Source of the DNA: Malikia spinosa
Lineage (GTDB): Bacteria; Pseudomonadota; Gammaproteobacteria; Burkholderiales; Burkholderiaceae_C
DNA: 36,242 nt
NCBI RefSeq assembly: GCF_002980625.1
Contig: NZ_PVLR01000035.1
Location: forward strand, 1 to 36,242
Direction of reading: 5' to 3'
The notes beneath the pieces were generated by a model that was not told the DNA's origin, did not search any database, and saw nothing but the letters and a program-made list of their open reading frames with translations. The position numbers were made by a program, and so were the translations under genes. Positions 8,472-16,192 of this stretch are shown here, in pieces; the stretch's first letter is position 1; each line of letters opens with the position of its first letter.

Positions 8472-8744
8472 TCAGTTGCCCTGCTTGAGGGCTTCCATCA
8501 AGGGGTCGGGGTCGCCGCCTTCGGCCAGATGGCTCTTGTACCAGACGGTCAGGATGGTGCTGACCACCGGTCCCGGGTTGGCCAGCACTTTGTCGAAGTC
8601 CAGCCCGTTGAGCTGGCAGACCTTCTTGACCAGGTCCATGTCGAGGTCGATCGCATCGTCGGCGCAACGGCGCAGCTTGAGGTCCTCGAAGATATGGCCG
8701 TCGGGCAACTTGAGCGTGAGAGGGTTGGGCAGGGCGCTGGCCAT
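8472..8744 (-). CDS. Small hypothetical protein
   Basis: 90 residues, no recognised family. The N-terminal half reads MASALPNPLTLKLPDGHIFE, followed by a charged stretch with KLRRCADD and LDMDLVKKVCQLNG, then an amphipathic C-terminal part ending DPLMEALKQGN. Two cysteines are present but no metal motif. The ATG at 8744 is preferred over one at 8765 because AGGA lies six bases upstream of it. The gene is convergent with ydbL, with stop codons directly adjacent, and divergent from tadA. No transmembrane segment or signal peptide is seen. Probably soluble and cytosolic. Confidence 0.6.
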   Translation of the reverse strand: MASALPNPLTLKLPDGHIFEDLKLRRCADDAIDLDMDLVKKVCQLNGLDFDKVLANPGPVVSTILTVWYKSHLAEGGDPDPLMEALKQGN

Positions 8745-8815
8745 CGGAAGTCCTGTGTGAATCATGGAAGGTCGAAGACCCGGGATTTTCGCTCAACTCT
8801 GCCAGCCCGCGCGGG

Positions 8816-8824
8816 TGGGATAAT
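8816..8824 (+). promoter_or_regulatory. Possible extended -10 element for tadA
   Basis: TGG-GATAAT at 8816-8824 is an extended -10 (TGn followed by a 5 of 6 match to TATAAT), about 70 bp before the tadA ATG. No good -35 is present, which is usual for extended -10 promoters. Confidence 0.35.
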
Positions 8825-8894
8825 CGCGCCGATCCTCGATCCTTTTACTGCCGCTCTACTGCCGCGTCACTCGCCTGGTCGCGGTCCACATGCC

Positions 8895-10130
8895 ATGCCT
8901 GCGCTTTCGTCCGCCCATCTGCCGCCGCACAACGGTTCAGCGACTTCCATTGATGCAACCGACTGGCCCCAAGCGCGAGATCTAGGCTTCATGCGGCTGG
9001 CGCTCGACGCAGCGCGCCAGTCGGCGCAACAGGGCGAGGTGCCGGTCGGCGCGGTGCTGGTGCGCCAGGGCCGCGAAACCGATGCCGCGACTGCCAGCGA
9101 GCTGCTGGCCTGCAGCCACAACCAGCCGATTGGCCTGCACGACCCGACGGCGCACGCCGAGATGCTGGCCTTGCGCGAGGCGGCGCGCAAGCTGGGCAAT
9201 TACAGGCTCGACGACTGCGAGCTCTATGTCACGCTGGAGCCCTGCGCCATGTGCGCACAGGCCATGCTGCATGCGCGCTTGAAGCGCGTGGTCTATGGTG
9301 CACGTGAGCCCAAGACCGGCGCGGCCGGTTCGGTGCTGGACCTGTTTGGCTACCGCGAGCTGAATCACCAGACCGAGGTGGTGGGCGGCGTGCTGGCCGA
9401 AGAATGCGGCGCGCTGATGCAGGAATTCTTTGCCAGTCGCCGCCGGCAGGCCAAACAGGCCGCGACGCCCTTGCGCGAGGACGCGCTGCGCACGCCCGAG
9501 CGGCGCTTCGCACCGGCCTGGCAGACCTGGCCGCAATTGCAGCCGGCGGCAAGCTTCGAGCAAGACCTGCCGGAACTGCAGGGCCTGCGCCTGCACGCGC
9601 TGGACCTGGGACCCAGGCCGGCTGAGAGCCACTGGCTGGCGCTGCACGGCCCTGACGCCTGGTGGCCGCAGCTGGCCGACTGGGCCCAGTTCCGTTGCGA
9701 GGCGGGAGAGCGCGTGCTGCTGCCCGACCTGATCGGCTTTGGCCAGAGCGACAAGCCGAAAAAGTCGGCCTGGCATCAGCTCGAGCAGCATCTGGCCCTG
9801 CTGCTGGCCTGGCTCGATTCGCGCGGCGTGCAGCAGTTCAACATCGCCTACGCGCCGGGGCAGCAGGTGCTGGCACAACGGCTGCGTGAGGCCGCGCCGC
9901 AGCGGGTCGGCCAGTTGCTGGCACTCGACGGTCCTGAGCTGGGCGCCTGGACGCCCGAGCTGGGGCAGGCGCCGTTTCCCGATGCCGGCCACCAGGCGGG
10001 ACCACTGGCCTGGCGCGCCCATGGCTGGGATACCGGCTTGCCGCGCCCACTGGCCAGAAAAGACCGCCAGCCGCGCAGCCAGCGCCAGCCAGCCGCGCCG
10101 TCGCCCAAGGGGGCAAACCAGCCCCGATAA
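8895..10130 (+). CDS. tadA: TadA tRNA adenosine(34) deaminase fused to an alpha/beta-hydrolase-like domain
   Basis: 411 residues against about 165 for E. coli TadA. Residues 30-185 are a complete deaminase: zinc ligand His87 and catalytic Glu89 in HAEM, zinc ligands Cys117 and Cys120 in EPCAMC, and the typical KRVVYGAREPKTGAAGS. It should convert A34 to inosine in tRNA-Arg(ACG). Residues 205-395 resemble an alpha/beta hydrolase of the haloalkane dehalogenase type: LALHG at 248-252, then LLPDLIGFGQSDKP around 275-288. The expected nucleophile elbow GxSxG is replaced by IAYAPGQQ near 317-324, so the second domain looks inactive. The end of the protein is a basic, Pro/Gln-rich tail. The ATG at 8895 is chosen because upstream sequence lacks family similarity. 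It is followed 7 bp later by the S66 peptidase. Confidence 0.88.
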   Translation: MPALSSAHLPPHNGSATSIDATDWPQARDLGFMRLALDAARQSAQQGEVPVGAVLVRQGRETDAATASELLACSHNQPIGLHDPTAHAEMLALREAARKLGNYRLDDCELYVTLEPCAMCAQAMLHARLKRVVYGAREPKTGAAGSVLDLFGYRELNHQTEVVGGVLAEECGALMQEFFASRRRQAKQAATPLREDALRTPERRFAPAWQTWPQLQPAASFEQDLPELQGLRLHALDLGPRPAESHWLALHGPDAWWPQLADWAQFRCEAGERVLLPDLIGFGQSDKPKKSAWHQLEQHLALLLAWLDSRGVQQFNIAYAPGQQVLAQRLREAAPQRVGQLLALDGPELGAWTPELGQAPFPDAGHQAGPLAWRAHGWDTGLPRPLARKDRQPRSQRQPAAPSPKGANQPR

Positions 10131-10137
10131 TCAGCCC

Positions 10138-11064
10138 ATGGCTCATATCTACATCTATTCACCGAGCGGCGCCGTGCGCGACAAGGCCGCCTTCCGTCGC
10201 GGCGTCAAACGCCTGCAGGCCCGCGGCCATGAGGTCGAGATCGATGCCGATGCGCTCAGCAGTCACCAGCGCTTTGCCGGCGACGATGATACCCGCCTGG
10301 CCGCGATTGGGCGCGCGGCTGCCAGCGGCGCGCAGGTCGCGCTGATCTCGCGCGGCGGCTATGGCCTGACTCGCCTGCTGCCACGTCTTCCCTTTGCCGA
10401 ATTGCAGCAGGCGGTCGAGCGCGGCACCCAGTTCGTGGGCCTGAGCGACTTCACCGCGCTGCAGCTGGCGCTGCTGGCGCAAAACGGCACTCAGACCTGG
10501 GCTGGTCCCGCGTTGCTGGCCGACTTCGGCGTGCCGGAGGAACCCGACGAGATCATGCAGGACTGCTTCGACGACCTGCTGGTCGGCCAGGGCGAGGGCA
10601 CGGGCTGGCGCCTGCCGCTGTCCGACCTGCGCGCCCACCCCGAGCTCAGCGGCGAGGAGGGCTGGGGCGTCGAGCAGGCCCAGCTCTGGGGCGGCAACCT
10701 GTCGGTGCTGGTCTCCTTGCTCGGCACGCCTTATTTTCCGCAGATCGAGGGCGGCATCCTGTTCCTGGAAGATGTGGCCGAGCATCCCTACCGCATCGAG
10801 CGCATGCTGACCCAGCTGCTGCATGCGGGCGTGCTGGGCCGGCAACAGGCGGTCTTGCTGGGCCAGTTCAACCGCTACCAGCTGGTGCCGCATGACAAGG
10901 GCTTCAAGTTGCAGAGTGTGGTCGACTGGCTGCGCAGCCAGCTGCCGGTTCCGGTACTGACCGGCCTGCCGTTCGGCCATGTGCCGACCAAGGTGCTGCT
11001 GCCGGTCGGTGCCCGGCTCGACCTGGCGGTCAGCGGGCGCGAAGCGATCCTGTTCTGGGATTGA
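10138..11064 (+). CDS. ldcA: S66-family LD-carboxypeptidase (LdcA/MccF-like)
   Basis: 308 residues. The family signatures RGGYGLTRLL and GLSDFTALQ are present. By analogy with LD-carboxypeptidase A the catalytic triad is Ser103 (in GLSD), Glu211 (in FLEDV) and His281 (in PFGHVP). Such enzymes remove the terminal D-alanine from muropeptide tetrapeptides in the cytosol during peptidoglycan recycling; MccF relatives cleave microcin C-type conjugates. No signal peptide is seen, so it is cytosolic. The ATG at 10138 lies 7 bp after the tadA stop, suggesting an operon. Peptidoglycan recycling is the more likely role, because no microcin genes are nearby. Confidence 0.87.
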   Translation: MAHIYIYSPSGAVRDKAAFRRGVKRLQARGHEVEIDADALSSHQRFAGDDDTRLAAIGRAAASGAQVALISRGGYGLTRLLPRLPFAELQQAVERGTQFVGLSDFTALQLALLAQNGTQTWAGPALLADFGVPEEPDEIMQDCFDDLLVGQGEGTGWRLPLSDLRAHPELSGEEGWGVEQAQLWGGNLSVLVSLLGTPYFPQIEGGILFLEDVAEHPYRIERMLTQLLHAGVLGRQQAVLLGQFNRYQLVPHDKGFKLQSVVDWLRSQLPVPVLTGLPFGHVPTKVLLPVGARLDLAVSGREAILFWD

Positions 11065-11115
11065 GCGGCCTAAAGGCGTCGCTCTGGTCCGATTGAGCCA
11101 GGGCTCCCCGGCGCC

Positions 11116-11147
11116 GAAAAACAAAAAGGCTGCGCCCAAGCGCAGCC
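11116..11147 (-). terminator. Rho-independent terminator of the cphA operon
   Basis: On the minus strand GGCTGCGC-TTGG-GCGCAGCC (11147 to 11128) forms a perfect 8-bp stem, followed by TTTTTGTTTTTC. It lies 40 bp after the cphA stop. Read on the plus strand the stem has no T-run, so it serves the leftward cyanophycin operon. Confidence 0.85.
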
Positions 11148-11187
11148 CCTTCGGAGGTCAAGCCTGGCCGGCTTGGCGTCAGTGCTG

Positions 11188-13767
11188 TCAGCCGCCCTTG
11201 GCTTGCTCGCAGCGCTTGGCGATATGCGCCAGCGCCTCCTCGACCTGGTCGATCAGGATCAGGCACAGGTCGCCGGGCTCGAGTCCGGCCAGCGCGGTGT
11301 CGATCGCGACGAATTCGCCCTGGATCTCCTGCACGCGCTGGGTGCGGGTAGCGCCCACCAGGCCTTCGCGCAGCAGCGCCAGCACCTCGCCATCGGCGCG
11401 GCCGCGCTGACAGGCATCCTGGTACAGGATGACCTCGTCGAACACCTGGCCCAGGATCTTGGTCTGGTCGCGGATGTCCTCGTCGCGCCGGTCGCCCGCG
11501 CCGCTGATCACGACCACGCGCTGCTTGGCCGGCATGTTCTTGACCGCATCGGACAAGGCCTGGATCGCGTCCGGGTTGTGGCCGTAGTCGGCGATCAGCG
11601 TCGCGCCCTGGTAGTCGAACAGGTTGAAGCGGCCCGGCACGGCCTGGGCGTCGCTGATGAAGGTCGCGAGGCTGGCCTTGATGTTGTCCCAGGGCAGGTT
11701 CAGCGCCCAGGCCGCACCGATGGCAGCCAGCGCGTTCTCGACCTGGAAGCGGATCGCGCCATTGGCGGTGATCGGCACCCCCGACAGCGGGATGCGCGTC
11801 TCCTGCCCGCCTGCGGAGGCGACGATGTCACCCTGGTCGACGAACAGCACCCGCTTGCCCAGGGCGCGATGGGTGGCGATCACCGGGTGGTGCGGGTCGT
11901 AGCCGAAGTAGGTGATCTGGCCCGGGCAATGGCGGGCCATCTTGACGACTTCGGGGTCGGTGCCGTTGAGCACGGCCATGCCGCCGGGCGCGACGTTGAG
12001 CACGATTACGCGCTTGAGCACGCGCAGGTCCTCGAGCGTGGTGATGAAGTTCAGCCCCAGGTGGTCGCCGCTGCCGACGTTGGTCACGACCGCGACCTGG
12101 CAGCGGTCATAGGCCAGGCCCTCACGCAGCAGGCCGCCGCGTGCGGTCTCGAACACGGCTGCATCGACATCGGGGTGCATCAGCACATTGCGGGCGCTGC
12201 GCGGGCCGCTGCAGTCGCCGCTGTCGGTCTGGCGACCATTGACGTAGACGCCGTCGGTGTTGGTCATGCCCACGCGCAGGCCGTTGCCCTTGAGCAGGTG
12301 CGAGGTCAGGCGCACGGTGGTGGTCTTGCCATTGGTGCCGGTGACCGCGATGATCGGAATCCGGCCGTCATCGCCATGCGGGTACATGTGCTGGATCACG
12401 GCCTCGCCTACATTGCGGCCCTTGCCGAAGCTCGGGCTCAGGTGCATGCGCAGACCCGGGGCGGCGTTGACCTCGACCACGCCGCCGGACTGCTGCTCGA
12501 GCGGCTCGATCACGTTCTGGCAGACAACGTCGACACCGCAGATGTCCAGGCCCACCATCTGGGCCGCGGCCACGGCGCGTGCGGCCACCTCGGGGTGGAC
12601 TTCGTCGGTCACGTCGGTGGCGCTGCCGCCGGTCGAGAGGTTGGCGTTGTTGCGCAGCACGACGCGCTGGCCCAGCACCGGCACCGATTCGGGGGTCAGG
12701 TCCTGTTCGCGCAGGCGGTCGAGCGCAATGTCGTCGAGCCGGATCTTGGTCAGCGGCGTGGCATGGCCGTCGCCGCGCTTGGGGTCCTGGTTGACGATCT
12801 CGACCAGTTCGCGCACCGTGTGCGATCCGTCACCGATCACCAGCGGCGGATCGCGCCGCGCGGCGGCCACCAGCTTGTCACCGACCACCAGGAAGCGGTA
12901 GTCGATGCCGGGCAGGAAGCGCTCGACCAGGATTTCCTCGCGGTAATGGCGCGCATTGCGGTAGCCGGCCATGACCTGCTCGCGCGTCTCGACGTTGACG
13001 GTCACGCCCTTGCCTTGGTTGCCGTCTAGCGGCTTGACCACGACCGGTCCGCCGAGTTCCTGCGCCGCGGCCCAGGCGTCTTCCTCGTCCTTGACCGGGC
13101 GGCCCAGCGGCACCGGCACGCCAGCCGAGTGCAGCAGCTTCTTGGTCAGGTCCTTGTCCTGGGCGATGCCTTCGGCGATCGCGCTGGTGCGGTCGATCTC
13201 GGCGGCCTGGATGCGGCGTTGCTTGCTGCCCCAGCCAAACTGGACCAGGCTGCCCTGGGTCAGGCGGCGGTAGGGAATGCCGCGCGCGACTGCGGCGTCG
13301 ACGATGGAGCCGGTCGAAGGACCGAGTCGCACGTCCTCGTCGGTCTCGCGCAGACGGGCGATGGCCTCGACCAGGTCGAACGGCTTTTCTTCCAGCGCGG
13401 CTTCGACCAGTTCGATCGCAAGATCAAGCGCCATGCGGCCGACCTTTTCCTCGGTGTATTCGACCACGATCTGGTAGACCCCAGGATCGGGCGCCTTCGA
13501 GGTGCGGCCGAAGCTGACCTTGCAGCCGGCCTCGGCCTGCAGCGCCAGCGTCGCGCGCTCGAGCACATGGGCCAGCGACAGCCGGACCTGGGCGCTGGGC
13601 TGCTGCAGGGCGCCGATCTGCGGGAAGCGCTGGCGCAGGTGCTCGACGAAGCCGGGCAGCTGGGACAGATCGCACTCCGCGGGCGTGAGCGTGATGACGG
13701 CCTCGATCGCGGTGTGGCGGGACCAGAGGTTGGGGCCGCGCAGGGCCCGGATGCGGGAAACTTCCAT
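11188..13767 (-). CDS. cphA: Cyanophycin synthetase CphA (both ligase sites intact)
   Basis: 859 residues, typical for CphA1. It builds cyanophycin, a poly-aspartate backbone with arginine on each side chain, using ATP. The N domain covers about 1-160. The ATP-grasp domain (about 165-475), which adds aspartate to the backbone, holds VVVKPLDGNQGKGV at 242-255 and the metal-binding region VVEVNAAPG near 430. The Mur-ligase-like domain, which adds arginine, has an intact P-loop GTNGKTTT at 487-494 and a C-terminal Mur domain (about 705-859) beginning PGRFNLF with DYGHNPDA. In the N domain, the place where the upstream paralogue has HxxEH reads HVLER (67-71), with Arg for the last His. It starts 24 bp after the cphA' stop in the same operon and ends at the terminator at 11116-11147. 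Confidence 0.95.
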   Translation of the reverse strand: MEVSRIRALRGPNLWSRHTAIEAVITLTPAECDLSQLPGFVEHLRQRFPQIGALQQPSAQVRLSLAHVLERATLALQAEAGCKVSFGRTSKAPDPGVYQIVVEYTEEKVGRMALDLAIELVEAALEEKPFDLVEAIARLRETDEDVRLGPSTGSIVDAAVARGIPYRRLTQGSLVQFGWGSKQRRIQAAEIDRTSAIAEGIAQDKDLTKKLLHSAGVPVPLGRPVKDEEDAWAAAQELGGPVVVKPLDGNQGKGVTVNVETREQVMAGYRNARHYREEILVERFLPGIDYRFLVVGDKLVAAARRDPPLVIGDGSHTVRELVEIVNQDPKRGDGHATPLTKIRLDDIALDRLREQDLTPESVPVLGQRVVLRNNANLSTGGSATDVTDEVHPEVAARAVAAAQMVGLDICGVDVVCQNVIEPLEQQSGGVVEVNAAPGLRMHLSPSFGKGRNVGEAVIQHMYPHGDDGRIPIIAVTGTNGKTTTVRLTSHLLKGNGLRVGMTNTDGVYVNGRQTDSGDCSGPRSARNVLMHPDVDAAVFETARGGLLREGLAYDRCQVAVVTNVGSGDHLGLNFITTLEDLRVLKRVIVLNVAPGGMAVLNGTDPEVVKMARHCPGQITYFGYDPHHPVIATHRALGKRVLFVDQGDIVASAGGQETRIPLSGVPITANGAIRFQVENALAAIGAAWALNLPWDNIKASLATFISDAQAVPGRFNLFDYQGATLIADYGHNPDAIQALSDAVKNMPAKQRVVVISGAGDRRDEDIRDQTKILGQVFDEVILYQDACQRGRADGEVLALLREGLVGATRTQRVQEIQGEFVAIDTALAGLEPGDLCLILIDQVEEALAHIAKRCEQAKGG

Positions 13768-13791
13768 CTTGCTTGATCAACCAGAAAAGGT

Positions 13792-15954
13792 TTATTCGGC
13801 GGTCTCGACCCCGGCGCGAACCAGGGCCGGGTCCATCTCGAGCGCGAGCGCGGCGCCGACGGCGGCCAGCAGGGCGGGCAAGGGCAGGTGCTGCTGCAGC
13901 AGCCGCTCGACCACCGGATGGCGCAGGTCCATCACGGGGGTTTCGGTCTGGTGTCCGAGCAGCAGGATCTGCTGCTCGCGCACGACCAGAAAGCGGCCCG
14001 ACTCCTGGGCGCAATGCTCGGCGCGCAGTTCGTGGTCGGCGTTCACGGTGTAGAACAGCACCGAGCCGTCGCAGAGCTCGGCCAGACCGGCGCAAGCCGC
14101 GTCGTCGGCGTTGAGCACGGCGCAGCCGGTCGGCAGCACGACGTCGATCTGGGTGCGCAGCACCGTACGCATCTGCTCGTGGCTGTGGATATGGTGGTCC
14201 TCCAGCCCGACGGGCTCGGGCAGGCCGGTCACGACGCCGACCTGGCAGCGGTCGTAGGCCAGGCCGTTCTCGAGGATGCTGCGCGGCGAACTCTCGATCA
14301 CCGCCGCCGTGGTGGTGCGGTTCATCAGGATGCGCTGGCCGGACTCCCATTCACCCGGGGAGGCGGTCTCGATCTTGTCCATCTGCAGGTACATGCCGGC
14401 ATTGCAGGCCAGGCCGGTGATGTAGCCGGCGCGGTACAGCAGCCAGCCGGTCAGCATCGCGACCGCCGTGGTGTGCTCGACGCCGCTGATGCCGACCACC
14501 GGGATGCGGCCGCTGTTGTCCGGTCCCATCAGGTGCTCGACGATGGCCTCGCCGACCGGGCGCGGTTGGCCGACGGCAGGCTCGAGGTGCATCAGCAGGC
14601 CGGGGCCGGCATTGACCTCGATGATGGCGCCGCCCTGGGACTCGAGCGGACGCGAGATGTCGGTCGCGACCACGTCGACGCCGGCGATGTCGAGGCCGAC
14701 GATGCGCGCGGCCAGCGCGGCCAGTTCGGCCACCGAGGGGTGAACCAGGTCGGTGATGTCCTGGCTCAGCACGCCGTTGCGCTCGAGCAGGATCTTGCGC
14801 CCGGCCTCGGGCACCGAGTCGGGCTCCAGCTCCTGGCGCTTGAGCTCGAGCATGACCTTGCCGTTTTGCGGCAGCAGGATCGGGTTCAGCGGGAAATGCT
14901 CCTCGACACCGCGGCGCGGGTCGGAGTTGATCTGGGCCTCGACCAGCTGTGCCACCGTCGACTGGCCGTCGGCCGTGATGTAGGACAGCTCGCCGCGCAC
15001 GGCAGCGACCAGCTTGTTGCCGACGATCAGCAGGCGGTGCTCCTCGCCCTGGACCATGCGCTCGACCATGACGTAGGAGCTGACCTTGGCCGCGATCTCG
15101 TAGGCGGCCATGACCTGCTCACGGGTGTGCAGGTTCAGCACCACGCCGCGGCCGCGGTTGGCGTCCGACGGCTTGACGACCACCGGAAAACCGATGTCCT
15201 GCGCCGCTTCCCAGGCTTCCTCGGCGTTGTCGACCTCCTGGCCTTCGGGCGTCGGCACGCCGCAGGACTTGAGCAGCTCCTTGGTCAGTTCCTTGTCCTT
15301 GGAGATGCCTTCGGCGATCGCGCTGGTGCGGTCGGTCTCGGCGGTCCAGATCCGGCGCTGCTTGGCGCCGTAGCCGAGCTGGACCAGGTTGCCGTCGTCA
15401 ATCAGGCGGATATGCGGAATCTTGCGCTGGGTGGCGGCCTCGACGATGGCGCGCGTGCTCGGGCCCATGGCATGGAGCTCGATCAACGTCTTGAGCTGCT
15501 GCACGCAGGCCGCAACGTCAAAGGGTTCGTCGTTGATCGCGGCCATCACGAGGTCGCGCGCATCGGTCAGGGCCCGGATGCCGACTTGCTTCTGGCCGGT
15601 GCGCACCACCACCTTGTAGACGCCGCGCTGGTCGGTCGAGCGCGCCTTGCCGAAGGCCGATGGCAGTCCGGCCAGGTTCTGCAGCTCGATCGAGACATGC
15701 TCCATGATGTGGCCGGGCCAGGTGCCGTCGCGCAGGCGCTCGACGAAGCCGCCGCGATAACCCAAGCCGCAGTGATGCTCATGCAGTCCTGGCAGCCAGG
15801 CCAGCAGCCGGTCAGTGAAGCCGGGCAGGATATGGGAGGGGCAGTCCTCGAGCGCGCCGATGTCGATCAGGACCTCGACCGCCTGGTGGTAGGTCCAGAT
15901 GCTGGGGCCGCGCAAATGGTTGATGCGCAGCAGCTGTATAGGTTGGTGCTTCAT
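13792..15954 (-). CDS. cphA': Cyanophycin synthetase paralogue CphA' (Mur-ligase half degenerate)
   Basis: 720 residues, about 140 shorter than CphA. The ATP-grasp domain looks complete: VVVKPSDANRGRGV near 258-271 and IIEVNAGPG near 444-452. The Mur-like P-loop reads GISGVEHTT at 488-496, without lysine, and the C-terminal Mur domain is missing; the protein ends shortly after residue 700 with a hydrophobic LPALLAAVGAALALEM segment. The N domain holds HIMEH (82-86) followed by VSIELQ, an inverted zincin-like HxxEH motif absent from CphA. Architecture is like that of CphA2-type enzymes, which polymerise beta-aspartyl-arginine dipeptides with the ATP-grasp site only. Whether this protein does so is inference. 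The ATG at 15954 is chosen because the upstream in-frame extension to 16110 lacks family similarity. First gene of the leftward operon. Confidence 0.9.
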   Translation of the reverse strand: MKHQPIQLLRINHLRGPSIWTYHQAVEVLIDIGALEDCPSHILPGFTDRLLAWLPGLHEHHCGLGYRGGFVERLRDGTWPGHIMEHVSIELQNLAGLPSAFGKARSTDQRGVYKVVVRTGQKQVGIRALTDARDLVMAAINDEPFDVAACVQQLKTLIELHAMGPSTRAIVEAATQRKIPHIRLIDDGNLVQLGYGAKQRRIWTAETDRTSAIAEGISKDKELTKELLKSCGVPTPEGQEVDNAEEAWEAAQDIGFPVVVKPSDANRGRGVVLNLHTREQVMAAYEIAAKVSSYVMVERMVQGEEHRLLIVGNKLVAAVRGELSYITADGQSTVAQLVEAQINSDPRRGVEEHFPLNPILLPQNGKVMLELKRQELEPDSVPEAGRKILLERNGVLSQDITDLVHPSVAELAALAARIVGLDIAGVDVVATDISRPLESQGGAIIEVNAGPGLLMHLEPAVGQPRPVGEAIVEHLMGPDNSGRIPVVGISGVEHTTAVAMLTGWLLYRAGYITGLACNAGMYLQMDKIETASPGEWESGQRILMNRTTTAAVIESSPRSILENGLAYDRCQVGVVTGLPEPVGLEDHHIHSHEQMRTVLRTQIDVVLPTGCAVLNADDAACAGLAELCDGSVLFYTVNADHELRAEHCAQESGRFLVVREQQILLLGHQTETPVMDLRHPVVERLLQQHLPLPALLAAVGAALALEMDPALVRAGVETAE

Positions 15955-16192
15955 GTCGGGCGTGCTGGGCGCGAGGTCGGATCGGGGGACGGAAAGTGAC
16001 ACCGGATGACCTCGTCGAGCGGTTCTGGGTGGGCAGGAATGCGGTAGTGGCTCAGCTTTACAATCTGAACAAACTGAATCAGGATGGCTACCGGGACAGT
16101 ACTGGAGCACCGACCTCCTGGCCAGCCTGCTGCTGGCGATTTTCTACTTACTTGACGCCTTTCGCGTCAAGCCATCCAAAATAATTTGCAAC
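15955..16192. promoter_or_regulatory. Divergent control region of the cyanophycin locus
   Basis: These 238 bp separate cphA' (leftward) from the ABC exporter (rightward), so both promoters should lie here. The half near the exporter is visibly AT-richer. A perfect inverted repeat CTTGACGC-cttTC-GCGTCAAG lies at 16151-16171, 22 bp before the exporter ATG. A weak plus-strand pair TTTACA (16057-16062) and CAGGAT (16080-16085) has 17-bp spacing. I could not identify a good leftward promoter. No gene is supported inside. Confidence 0.5.
16151..16171. repeat. Perfect 8-bp inverted repeat before the exporter gene
   Basis: CTTGACGC (16151-16158) and GCGTCAAG (16164-16171) flank 5 bases. There is no T-run after it, so it is not a classical terminator. 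It could be an operator or an mRNA leader hairpin, and TTGACG inside the left arm also resembles a -35 element. Confidence 0.55.

Noticed and set aside
9739-10137. Upstream extension of the S66 peptidase frame
   Set aside because: It overlaps the tadA coding region in another frame; the ATG at 10138 begins the recognisable fold.
11173-13029. Long plus-strand frame opposite cphA
   Set aside because: Covered by the well-supported cphA; the translation is compositionally biased and resembles nothing.
13888-15999. 703-codon plus-strand frame opposite cphA'
   Set aside because: Shadow of cphA'; no domain and no ribosome site.
16084-16155. 23-codon open frame with a nearby AGG in the cphA'/exporter gap, a possible leader peptide
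   Set aside because: The AGG overlaps the ATG too closely to be a ribosome site, and the peptide has no run of regulatory codons such as Arg or Asp.
15996-16184. 62-codon GTG-initiated frame in the same gap
   Set aside because: No ribosome site, no similarity and it overlaps the likely promoter region.
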